64,000 nt of DNA. Origin: Thalassospira marina (GTDB lineage: Bacteria; Pseudomonadota; Alphaproteobacteria; Rhodospirillales; Thalassospiraceae). Below the pieces are notes generated by a model. The model was not told the origin of the DNA and did no database searches. It was given only the letters and a program-made list of their open reading frames with translations. The DNA lies in NCBI RefSeq assembly GCF_002844375.1, contig NZ_CP024199.1, positions 2,653,001 to 2,717,000 of the forward strand, read 5' to 3'. Of the stretch, positions 25,061-33,311 are shown piece by piece; position 1 is the first letter of the stretch, and each line of letters opens with the position of its first letter. Both the position numbers and the translations under genes were made by a program.

Positions 25061-25777
25061 ATGAACACGACCCGCAAACTGATGATTACCGCTGCCATTA
25101 TTGCCACCACGCTGGGTGTTATCCCCACCGCGTCCGCACTGGCACAGGCTGGCCCCGATGAAATGCGCACCGAAATGCATGACGGCAAAGGTGGCGATTG
25201 CCAGGGTGGCAAATTCCATCATGGTGGTTTCGATATGAAAAAGGGTTTCGGCGGCCATCATGGCGACATGAAAGCCATGATGAAACGCGACACCCCGCTT
25301 TCCACCGACGAAGCACGCCTGCTGATCGACGCCATGTTACTACGCCACGGCAATAACGACCTTAAAACCGGCACTGTCGAAGCCAGCAAGGATGGCAAGC
25401 AAATAACCCTCGCCCTTCTTAATACCAAGGGTGATCTGGTGCAGGATTTAACCCTGGATGCCTATACCGGCCTGCCCGCACGCAAGGAATTTCGTGAATT
25501 GCGCCACATGCTGGGCAAACCGGACCGCAAAAACCGCTTCGATCACAAATATGATGCCAGCCAGATGGAAACCCTGACCAAAGCCGCTGTTCTGCTGCGC
25601 GGCAAGGGTGACCTTGTACTTGGCAAAATCAGCCAGACGGATCGTGGCACCTATGTCGCGACCATCACCAATAAAGGCGGCGATATTGTCCGCGAAGTTG
25701 AACTAAGCAGCGTTACCGCCCGCCCGGTTGATGGTGGCCGTATGTTTGGTCACGATTTTGGCCCGAAGCCAATGTAA
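25061..25777 (+). CDS. His-rich periplasmic protein with two PepSY-like repeats
   Basis: 238 residues with a signal peptide (TRKLMITAAIIATTLGV, cleavage near ALAQA about residue 28). A Gly/His/Met-rich segment follows (GGKFHHGGFDMKKGFGGHHGD then MKAMMKR), typical of loose metal binding. Two similar halves come next, DGKQITLALLNTKGDLVQDLTLDAYTG and RGTYVATITNKGGDIVREVELSSVT, each shaped like a PepSY-type beta unit. GAGGA precedes the ATG. It is divergent from the two-component system and probably its target, in the way CpxP/Spy or PepSY proteins pair with their kinases. Its function is not known, and a metal-buffer or chaperone role is inference. Confidence 0.7.
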   Translation: MNTTRKLMITAAIIATTLGVIPTASALAQAGPDEMRTEMHDGKGGDCQGGKFHHGGFDMKKGFGGHHGDMKAMMKRDTPLSTDEARLLIDAMLLRHGNNDLKTGTVEASKDGKQITLALLNTKGDLVQDLTLDAYTGLPARKEFRELRHMLGKPDRKNRFDHKYDASQMETLTKAAVLLRGKGDLVLGKISQTDRGTYVATITNKGGDIVREVELSSVTARPVDGGRMFGHDFGPKPM

Positions 25778-26045
25778 GGGCAGCCTGCAGATTTTCATAA
25801 AAGAAGCCGAAACGCATTTTGCTTTTCTTCACCCGGACCTTCCCCCTCCGCATTGCCAGCAAGTGCAAATGGCTTCTTTTCGTCCGGCGTTTCAACCCCA
25901 ACCGATATGAATTTCCGGACAAACTCGTGGCCCTGTCAGTGACGGGGCCATTCTTTTTGGCAAACTGTTTTTAAACTGCCCCTGCCAACAGCAATTGACG
26001 GCCGGAAAATTTTCGCTAATCCTTTCTTTTTAGAAGGACCGCGCC

Positions 26046-26531
26046 ATGACGATTTCGGAAATCAACGCCCATCCCCGCACTGCCCTGCTTGATGATATCC
26101 CCGCGATTACAGCACTTTGGCAGGAAACCAATCTATACCGCCCCTATAATCCGCCAGCCTGGGACATTTCATTTGCCATCAGTTCAAACAATTCCACCCT
26201 GCTGGTATGGGAAGATGTTAACGGCACCATCGTTGGCACTGTCATGATGGGCCATGATGGCCATCGCGGCTGGATTTATTACGTTGCCGTCGCCAACAGC
26301 CACCAGAAAACCGGCCTTGGTCGCCGTTTGATGCGCCAGGGCGAAAACTGGCTGCGCGAACATGGTGTCTGGCGCATGCAGCTGATGGTGCGTTCAGAAA
26401 ACAGCGTCGTGCAGGATTTTTACCGTCATCTCGGCTATCGCGCGCTTGATGTTACCGTGATGCAAAAAGATATTGATACCCCTCCTGCCGATCGCGGCGG
26501 TGCCTTTGCCCCACCCGAAGCAGACGCATAA
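26046..26531 (+). CDS. GNAT-family N-acetyltransferase (YpeA/RimI-like)
   Basis: 161 residues. The core motif A reads WIYYVAVANSHQKTGLGRRLMRQGENWL, with the Q/R-x-x-G-x-G/A acetyl-CoA loop. Motif B is SENSVVQDFYRHLGYRALDV. Length and layout match the YpeA group of small acetyltransferases with unknown acceptor. AAGGA lies seven bases before the ATG. It stands alone, convergent with the Na/Pi cotransporter gene. Confidence 0.85.
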   Translation: MTISEINAHPRTALLDDIPAITALWQETNLYRPYNPPAWDISFAISSNNSTLLVWEDVNGTIVGTVMMGHDGHRGWIYYVAVANSHQKTGLGRRLMRQGENWLREHGVWRMQLMVRSENSVVQDFYRHLGYRALDVTVMQKDIDTPPADRGGAFAPPEADA

Positions 26532-26584
26532 TATCCCCCCCCCCGCCCGCATTCAAAGCCCCGCGGCGTTATGATTCCCAAAAC

Positions 26585-26623
26585 AAAACCGGCAGCCCGA
26601 TTTGATCGCAAGGCTGTCGGTTT
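26585..26623. terminator. Terminator between convergent acetyltransferase and Na/Pi cotransporter genes
   Basis: AAACCGGCAGCC and GGCTGTCGGTTT pair with one G-T wobble around a 13-base loop, with A and T tracts on the two sides. Confidence 0.7.
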
Positions 26624-26642
26624 CATATTGGCGGCATCCGTT

Positions 26643-28499
26643 TTATTCAGCAGCCTCGGCACTGCTTGTCGCCGCCGGGCCAGACAGGCTTGCCGTATTG
26701 TGCGCCAGATGCAGGCTGTTGCGTGCAATGCGCCGGGTGCGAGTAAACAGGCGGTGAATACGTTCAATCACCGATATTTCCAGTCGATACAGTTTCACAT
26801 CTTCAGCACTTGTTCCCACCTTTTCGGCAATCGCCAACTGAAGCTGGTCCAGACGGGCACTAAACGCGGCTTTTCCGGCAATCAGGGCTTCGGCACGCGG
26901 GGCATCTTCGTCTTCCAGTGCGCGCAGGCTGGCCTGAAGTGCCGTTTCAGCATCGCGATACAGGCTTAAAAGCCCGTCTGTGGTTTCGCTATCGGGTTCG
27001 CGCCCCAGGCGGGTTAACCGTGTTAACAAATCCACCAGTTCCTCGCTGACGATATCGCCAATGGCCTCGAGGTTGTTCGCAACAGCAACCAGTTCCTCCA
27101 GCCGGGCGCGATCGGTTGGGGATGCATCTTCGTGGCGCAGACGAACGGCATAGGCAACAATGGCTTCCTGCAAGGCATCCACGCCATCATCCTGTTCGGC
27201 AATACCCTGTAAATGTCGGGGATCATGATGCACCAGGCAATGATGGCCCTGCTTTGCCATGCCGCGCACAATTTCCCCCATATGCAACACTTCCTGTTTC
27301 ATCACTACAAGGGCCGCTGCAGGTGTGTGAATCATATCGTCATTCAGGTATTTCGGGCGCATATCGGCAATATTTTCGGTCTCTTTACGGTCTGGTACCA
27401 GGCGTTTGATCATGCGCGCCATCACCGGTACAAAGCCAACCATCAGAATAACGTTCAGGATATTGAAAATGCTGTGCGCATTGGCAATTTGCCGGGCAAT
27501 ATCGGCCCCACCGGCACCCGCATGGCTCGGGGTAATATCGCGCACAATTTCGGCAAGCAGCGGAATAAGCGGCAACCAGATCAAAACGCCAATCACGTTA
27601 AAGGATACATGGGCAACCGCCGTGCGCAGGGCATCGCGATTTTTGCCAATGGTGCCCAAAAGCGCGGTAACACAGGTGCCAATATTGGCCCCGAAAATAA
27701 GGGCAATACCGGCATCAAGGCCCAGCAAGCCCTGCCCGGCCAGCACAATAACAATGCCCGTTGTTGCAGCACTGGACTGCACCAGTGCGGTAAACAGCGC
27801 GGCAATGGCAATGCCCAGAACCGGGTTGGTCATTTGCGCCATGGCGGCAATGAACGGGTCATAATGGCGCAAGGGTTCCATCGCGGCCCCCATCATGCCC
27901 ATGCCGAAAAACAGCAAACCCAGCCCCAAAACCGCCCTGCCAATTTGCGCCCAGCGTTCGATGCGAATGAAAAACATCGCCGCAAAGCCCACCGCAATCA
28001 GGATCTGCGCAATTTCATCCACCCGAAAGGCAATGATTTGCGCAGTCAGGGTACTGCCAACATTGGCCCCCATGATCACGGCGATGGATTGCGACAATGT
28101 CATCAATCCGGCAGAAACAAAGCCAACCACCAAAACCGTGGTGACCGATGATGACTGCAACAGGGCGGTAATCACCGCGCCCGATATCACGGCAACAAAA
28201 CGGTTGCGCGTCATCTTCCCCAAAAACAACCGCAACTTTGACCCGGCCAGCACCCGCAATGCCCCGGCAAGATGGTCCATGCCATATAAAAACAGCGCCA
28301 GCCCACCAAAAAGCTGGATCATCATCCAGCCGGTGTGAAGCTCTGGCGTACCGTCAACAGTGCCATTTTCAACTGCAGCCGCCGTCCCCGCCACCGCCTG
28401 CACAGCGGCCCAAACATGGCCCATCGGTGCCACCACCAACAGGGCAACCAGCATCAAACCAGATAAAACCAACAATCGGAGCGCAGATTTGCCCTGCAT
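26643..28499 (-). CDS. Na/Pi cotransporter family protein with C-terminal PhoU-like domain
   Basis: 618 residues. An N-terminal hydrophobic segment is followed by two inverted transport repeats, each with the QSS signature: ALLQSSSVTTVLVVGF near 115 and ALVQSSAATTGIVIVLAG near 240. GANVGSTLTAQ and GANIGTCVTALLG add the substrate-binding glycines. The C-terminal 220 residues are helical and PhoU-like, as in E. coli YjbB. It moves phosphate with sodium across the inner membrane, for uptake or for export of excess. Together with glpD and the phosphatase operon it suggests that phosphorus handling is spread over this part of the chromosome. Confidence 0.9.
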   Translation of the reverse strand: MQGKSALRLLVLSGLMLVALLVVAPMGHVWAAVQAVAGTAAAVENGTVDGTPELHTGWMMIQLFGGLALFLYGMDHLAGALRVLAGSKLRLFLGKMTRNRFVAVISGAVITALLQSSSVTTVLVVGFVSAGLMTLSQSIAVIMGANVGSTLTAQIIAFRVDEIAQILIAVGFAAMFFIRIERWAQIGRAVLGLGLLFFGMGMMGAAMEPLRHYDPFIAAMAQMTNPVLGIAIAALFTALVQSSAATTGIVIVLAGQGLLGLDAGIALIFGANIGTCVTALLGTIGKNRDALRTAVAHVSFNVIGVLIWLPLIPLLAEIVRDITPSHAGAGGADIARQIANAHSIFNILNVILMVGFVPVMARMIKRLVPDRKETENIADMRPKYLNDDMIHTPAAALVVMKQEVLHMGEIVRGMAKQGHHCLVHHDPRHLQGIAEQDDGVDALQEAIVAYAVRLRHEDASPTDRARLEELVAVANNLEAIGDIVSEELVDLLTRLTRLGREPDSETTDGLLSLYRDAETALQASLRALEDEDAPRAEALIAGKAAFSARLDQLQLAIAEKVGTSAEDVKLYRLEISVIERIHRLFTRTRRIARNSLHLAHNTASLSGPAATSSAEAAE

Positions 28500-28514
28500 T
28501 TACACCATCCACCA

Positions 28515-28553
28515 AACAAAACAGACCGCCACTCTATAGATGTGGCGGCCTGT
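28515..28553 (-). terminator. Terminator of glpD
   Basis: On the minus strand ACAGGCCGCCAC pairs with GTGGCGGTCTGT (one mismatch) around TCTATAGA-like loop bases, followed by TTTTGTTTG. It lies between the glpD stop and the cotransporter start. Confidence 0.75.
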
Positions 28554-28628
28554 TCCATTTGGAATAGATCAAATACAACGCGAAAAATATCCGCTCGTCA
28601 TAGCCTTAACGTACAGCAGCCCGGCACC

Positions 28629-30206
28629 CTATTGCGCGGCACGGGCGGTGCCGTCACCCTGTTCCAGGCGTTGTTTAAGCGCGGCAACTTCATCGCGGTT
28701 CAGGCGCAAACCAAGCTTGGAACGACGCCAGATCACGTCTTCCACATCATGCGCCCATTCCTGATCAATCAGGTAATGCAGTTCGGCTTCATAAAGGTCA
28801 TGGCCATAAAACCGGCCCAGATCGGCCAATGACCGTGCTTCGCCCACAATGTGGATCATCCGGCTGCCATAGGCGCGCAGCAAACGGCGCAGCATCGTTT
28901 TGGGCACCCAGCCATATTGGCGGCCATAATGCACAAGGGCAGCTTCAAAATCACCGCCAGGCAAATCGCCGCCGGGCAACGGGGCACGTTCCGTCCAGGA
29001 ATGATCATCGCGCGCCAATTTGCGACTGATGATCTGCAGCGCATGTTCGGCCAGCTTGCGATAGGTCGTAATTTTGCCGCCAAACACATTCAAAAGCGGT
29101 GCCTTGCCCGCGGCATCATCAAGCTTAAGGGTATAATCGCGCGAAACCTTGGAGGCATTTTCGCTTTCGCCACCATAAAGCGGCCGCACACCAGAATAGC
29201 TCCAGACCACATTTTCCGGCGTCACTGGCGTCTTGAAATAGCTGGTCGCAAGTTCGCACAGATAGGAAATTTCGGTTTCGTCGATTTTGACCTTGGCCGG
29301 GTCGCCCTTGTAATCGACATCGGTGGTGCCAATCAGGGTAAAATCACCCTGATAGGGAATGGCAAAAACAATGCGGCCATCCGGGTTTTGAAAGATATAG
29401 CATTTATCGTGATCAAACAGCTTGGGCACAACAATATGGCTGCCCTTGACCAGGCGGATGGCTGCACGCTTTTGCGCTTCGACCGCGCCATTTTCCGGGT
29501 CAATCAGGCTTGCGCACCATGGCCCGGCGGCATTTACCAGCATCTTGCCACGTACTTGACGGATCACACCGGTATCTTTACCGCGCAACGTCACATCCCA
29601 GCCATCAGTCGCGCGTTTGGCCCCCACGCATTCGGTGCGGGTTAAAATTTCTGCGCCACGTTCGCGGGCATCCATGGCATTTAAAACCACCAGCCGCGCA
29701 TCATCGACCCAGCAATCAGAATAAACAAAACCCTTGCGCAAATCCCCGCGCAAGGGCTGGCCGACCTCGTGGCTGGCAAGGTTGATGCCTTCGCTTGCCG
29801 GCAGTTTTTTACGGCCACCCAGATGGTCATATAAAAACAGGCCCAGCCGTATCATCCATGTCGGGCGCAGGCCCGGCACGTGGGGCAACACAAAGCGCAA
29901 CGGCCAGATAATATGCGGCGCATTGCCCCAAAGAACTTCACGTTCCTTCAGGGCTTCGCGTACCAAGCGAAATTCGTAATGTTCCAGATACCGCAAACCG
30001 CCATGAATAAGCTTGGTGCTGGCCGAGGATGTCGCACTGGCAAGGTCATTCATTTCACACAGCAACACGCGCAGGCCACGCCCTGCCGCATCGCGCGCAA
30101 TGCCCGTCCCGTTAATACCACCACCAATCACGACCAGATCATACTCGCCCTGGCTGCTGGCGGCATTGTCCAACGGGGTTTCCGGTTTTTGCGATGGGAC
30201 TGACAT
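28629..30206 (-). CDS. glpD: Aerobic glycerol-3-phosphate dehydrogenase
   Basis: 525 residues. The FAD dinucleotide-binding motif VVIGGGINGTGIARDAAGRG sits at about 25-44. ATSSASTKLIHGGLRYLEHYEFRLV and FAIPYQGDFTLIGTTDVDYKGD are GlpD signatures. It oxidises glycerol-3-phosphate to dihydroxyacetone phosphate and passes electrons to quinone at the inner membrane. AAGGTC precedes the ATG. No glpK or glpF is adjacent. The DeoR/GlpR-type regulator at 16898 is 13 kb away and could regulate it, but I see no matching TTTCG-NN-CGAAA site in front of glpD. Confidence 0.95.
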   Translation of the reverse strand: MSVPSQKPETPLDNAASSQGEYDLVVIGGGINGTGIARDAAGRGLRVLLCEMNDLASATSSASTKLIHGGLRYLEHYEFRLVREALKEREVLWGNAPHIIWPLRFVLPHVPGLRPTWMIRLGLFLYDHLGGRKKLPASEGINLASHEVGQPLRGDLRKGFVYSDCWVDDARLVVLNAMDARERGAEILTRTECVGAKRATDGWDVTLRGKDTGVIRQVRGKMLVNAAGPWCASLIDPENGAVEAQKRAAIRLVKGSHIVVPKLFDHDKCYIFQNPDGRIVFAIPYQGDFTLIGTTDVDYKGDPAKVKIDETEISYLCELATSYFKTPVTPENVVWSYSGVRPLYGGESENASKVSRDYTLKLDDAAGKAPLLNVFGGKITTYRKLAEHALQIISRKLARDDHSWTERAPLPGGDLPGGDFEAALVHYGRQYGWVPKTMLRRLLRAYGSRMIHIVGEARSLADLGRFYGHDLYEAELHYLIDQEWAHDVEDVIWRRSKLGLRLNRDEVAALKQRLEQGDGTARAAQ

Positions 30207-30474
30207 TTTTCTGACCTTGCTGATTTTTGTGAACGACCTTCATTTAGTTCATTTACGAAAATTTTTCAAGATCGACATTATGACATTTTGAACATATCAG
30301 CCGCGCGCGATACCAATTTGCCAGCAAGTTCACTGGCAAACTGACGCGCCAAAAAACATTGGCCGGAGCAAAAATCCTAAAAATATTTGCCCATTTTCAG
30401 TATCTTGACAGAAAAATCCTCTCCTGCTGTTACCAGCAGGCATAAAAATGTAACATTCCGAAAATAATCTTCCC
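30207..30474. other. Non-coding region upstream of glpD
   Basis: AT-rich promoter region, with a segment TTTACGAAAATTTTTC that could bind a regulator. No gene is supported. The asnB terminator follows at 30475-30520. Confidence 0.4.
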
Positions 30475-30520
30475 CGAAAAAGAAAAAGGGCGCTGCACGG
30501 TTTCCCGCAACAGCGCCCTT
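30475..30520 (-). terminator. Terminator of asnB
   Basis: AAGGGCGCTG (30486-30495) and CAGCGCCCTT (30511-30520) form the stem. On the minus strand it continues into TTTTTCTTTTT. Confidence 0.9.
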
Positions 30521-30541
30521 CAAATTTTGACCTGGCTAATC

Positions 30542-32482
30542 TTATTGCCAGCGTTGCTGCCAGGCTGACAGCATCAGAATGGACCACAGCTTATGGGCAT
30601 TGTTCGTCGCCCCTGCCTGGTGGTCCTTCATTGCCTTGTCGATCAATTTGCGATCAAGGCCAAAACCGTCATACAGCTCCGGACGTGCCAGCAAATCCTG
30701 CGCCCAGTCGCGCAATGGCCCGCGCAACCATGCTGCCAGTGGCACGCCAAAGCCGGTTTTCGGCCGGTTGATCAGTTCGTCCGGAACATATTTTTGCAAA
30801 ATTCGGCGCAGGGCAATTTTGCCAGTACCATCATTGATTTTAAGATGGGCGGGCAAACGCCAGCCAAATTCAATGACGCGATGGTCAATCAACGGCACCC
30901 GCACCTCAAGCGAGGCGGCCATCGATGCCCGGTCAACCTTGGTCAGCACATCATCAACCATATACATCATCGTATCCATCACTTGCATGGCCGAGATGTA
31001 ATCAAGATTACGATTGCGCGAAAACTTTTCGCCCGGCACATGAAAAACCGGCATTTTGTCGTCGCTGCGTCCATCGGGGCGCAATGTTTTCGCATCCCAC
31101 AATTCCAGCAGTGCGACATAACGGTCAATATCATCACGAATGGCCAGAAGTGGCGCGACCTTGTGGATTTTATCGCCAATCGTACCGGTTTTGCCACCCA
31201 CCGGCAAAACCGAACAAACCCTGTCCCACTGCCGGGGCGAAAGCAAAGTCAGCGCACTTGCAATATGCGATGCCCCAAACGGAATCATTTTGCTGGTACG
31301 CGCCAGATTATTGGCCCACAGATAGCGGTTATAGCCGCCAAATGTTTCATCGCCACCATCCCCCGACAGCGCAACGGTTACTTCGCGGCGGGTCAAGGTC
31401 GACATCAGCGCGGTTGGAATGCCCGAACTGTCAAAAAACGGTTCGTCATACATATCCGCCAGTTTGGGCACAATATTCAGGGCATCATCCGCACTGACAT
31501 AAAGTTCGGTATGATCCGTTCCCAAATGCTGCGCCACTGCCCCGGCAAAGGCCGCCTCGTTAAAGGCTTCGTCCTCAAAACCGATGGAATAGGTTTTAAC
31601 AGGCTTTGCCGCGACAGATTGCATCAAGACAACAATGGTGGATGAATCAATCCCGCCCGACAAAAACGCGCCCAGCGGCACATCTGCCACCATGCGGCGT
31701 TCAACTGCATCACGCAGCAAATCTTCCAGCGCGTCAATCGCACTGGCATCATCGCCTGCCCAGCGATTATTGCGGCCGTTTAAAACAACATCTTCCATCG
31801 ACCAATAGATGGAATCGCGAATTTGGCCTTCGGCATCAATTTCAATCATATGGCCGGGGCGCAATTGCCGTGTTTTTCGGTAAATGGATTGGCCCGACGG
31901 CACATAGCCAAACCGCAAATAATTATCCAATGCCCCGCTATCGACCTCGCGCGGGCAAACGCCGCCTGCCACCAGGGCCTTTAATTCGGACGCAAAGGCA
32001 AACCGCCCTTCGTGATGGGTCCAGTAAAGCGGCTTGATGCCCAAACGATCACGCACCATCACCATTTTTCGCAATTTTCTGTCCCACAGGACAATCGCGA
32101 ACATGCCAATCAAAAGCTTCAGGGTTTCGGCAACACCCCAATGGGCAAATGCCTCGAGGATGACTTCGCTATCGGAATGGCCGCGCCAGGCAATATTGTG
32201 GCGGGCCAGCTTGGCGCGCAGGTCTTCGGCGTTATAAATTTCGCCGTTATAAACCATCACATAGCGCCCATCGGCCGATGGCATGGGCTGTTTACCAGCA
32301 TCACTTAAATCGATAATGGCAAGGCGGCGCTGACCGAGGGCTATTCCAGCGGCATCATCCACCCAGATATCACCGCCATCAGGGCCACGATGAAGCAAGG
32401 CCGCGTTCATCGCCGTAACGATGTCGCCGTTATTGCCCTGGCCTGTCTGTTTTGGTGTCCATAGTCCGGTAATGCCGCACAT
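30542..32482 (-). CDS. asnB: Asparagine synthase (glutamine-hydrolysing)
   Basis: 646 residues. The N-terminal class II glutaminase domain starts Met-Cys-Gly-Ile-Thr-Gly, with Cys2 as nucleophile, and shows HRGPDGGDIW, LGQRRLAIIDLS and VYNGEIYN. The synthetase domain has the PP-loop LSGGIDSSTIVVLM near 265, and SGDGGDETFGGYNRY. It makes asparagine from aspartate, ATP and glutamine, or belongs to the closely related amidotransferases used in polysaccharide and peptide assembly. The length of about 646 is typical of the latter AsnO-like group. It is divergent from an Lrp/AsnC regulator 158 bases away, which is a plausible regulator. AGGGGA precedes the ATG. Confidence 0.9.
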   Translation of the reverse strand: MCGITGLWTPKQTGQGNNGDIVTAMNAALLHRGPDGGDIWVDDAAGIALGQRRLAIIDLSDAGKQPMPSADGRYVMVYNGEIYNAEDLRAKLARHNIAWRGHSDSEVILEAFAHWGVAETLKLLIGMFAIVLWDRKLRKMVMVRDRLGIKPLYWTHHEGRFAFASELKALVAGGVCPREVDSGALDNYLRFGYVPSGQSIYRKTRQLRPGHMIEIDAEGQIRDSIYWSMEDVVLNGRNNRWAGDDASAIDALEDLLRDAVERRMVADVPLGAFLSGGIDSSTIVVLMQSVAAKPVKTYSIGFEDEAFNEAAFAGAVAQHLGTDHTELYVSADDALNIVPKLADMYDEPFFDSSGIPTALMSTLTRREVTVALSGDGGDETFGGYNRYLWANNLARTSKMIPFGASHIASALTLLSPRQWDRVCSVLPVGGKTGTIGDKIHKVAPLLAIRDDIDRYVALLELWDAKTLRPDGRSDDKMPVFHVPGEKFSRNRNLDYISAMQVMDTMMYMVDDVLTKVDRASMAASLEVRVPLIDHRVIEFGWRLPAHLKINDGTGKIALRRILQKYVPDELINRPKTGFGVPLAAWLRGPLRDWAQDLLARPELYDGFGLDRKLIDKAMKDHQAGATNNAHKLWSILMLSAWQQRWQ

Positions 32483-32640
32483 AGGAATCCCCTGATGCCC
32501 TGATCAAATTGCCCGTCATCAGCGTGGTTAGGATCATCACTGCGCGTTTCGGGTCTGCTCCGGTAATAGCGAACAGCACGGGTTGCGACAATGGAAATCA
32601 GTAACTTTTCTTTTTCATCGGCTTACGGCATAACTGTCAC

Positions 32641-33147
32641 ATGCTGAAACTTGACCGAATTTTCATTCGCATCTTGCAGGTCCTGCAAACCAATGGCCGG
32701 ATATCGAACCTCGATTTGTCCGAAGCGGTGAATCTTTCGCCATCGCCGTGTCTGGAACGCGTGCGCAAACTCGAAGAAAACGGCATGATTTCGCAATATA
32801 TTGCCGATATCGACCTGGATAAAATCGGTGCCAACCTTCATGTGATGGCCGAAATCACCCTGGGCAGCCATCTAGTCGAAGATTTCAAACAGTTTGAAGC
32901 CGCCATCGCCGATGTGGACGAAGTCATTTCGTGCTACAAAATTGCCGGGCCGTTTGACTATACGCTTGATATGATTTGCCGGGATATTCCGCATTTCAAC
33001 AGCATCAAGGAAAAGCTGATTGCTGCTAGCATCGGCATTGAAACCTTTCGCGGCCATATCGTTATGGAACGCACCAAAAGCTTTGCCGGCTACCCGCTAG
33101 ACAGCCTGACCGCCCCCACCCCGCTACGCGGCATGTTATCGGATTAA
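32641..33147 (+). CDS. Lrp/AsnC-family transcriptional regulator (asnB-linked)
   Basis: 168 residues. The N-terminal helix-turn-helix LDRIFIRILQVLQTNGRISNLDLSEAVNLSPSPCLERVRKLEENGMI is followed by the RAM ligand domain with VISCYKIAGPFDYTLDMICRDI. Amino acid ligands of the family control octamer state and DNA binding. It is divergent from asnB. No clear RBS precedes the ATG, so translation may be weak or leaderless. It is paralogous to the Lrp protein at 52953, sharing the LSPSPCLxRVxKLE core. Confidence 0.88.
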   Translation: MLKLDRIFIRILQVLQTNGRISNLDLSEAVNLSPSPCLERVRKLEENGMISQYIADIDLDKIGANLHVMAEITLGSHLVEDFKQFEAAIADVDEVISCYKIAGPFDYTLDMICRDIPHFNSIKEKLIAASIGIETFRGHIVMERTKSFAGYPLDSLTAPTPLRGMLSD

Positions 33148-33311
33148 AGCCAAACGGGCCTACAATAGCCCACGCACCCTGCCACCAGCATAAAGTACCG
33201 AACGCACCTGACGTTCGCAGATCAACCGGCATTGCCTAACAAACGGCACTAATTCCGTACCAGTTCCCCATACCAATCATGGCAACAAGCATGGTAGCAG
33301 CGGCAAATCGG

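Noticed and set aside
26535..26544. Run of ten C just after the acetyltransferase stop
   Set aside because: It could suggest phase variation, but it lies outside coding sequence and away from a promoter; more likely neutral or a sequencing risk.
27213..28151. 312-residue plus-strand frame opposite the Na/Pi cotransporter
   Set aside because: Antisense shadow with no motif or RBS; the minus-strand gene is certain.
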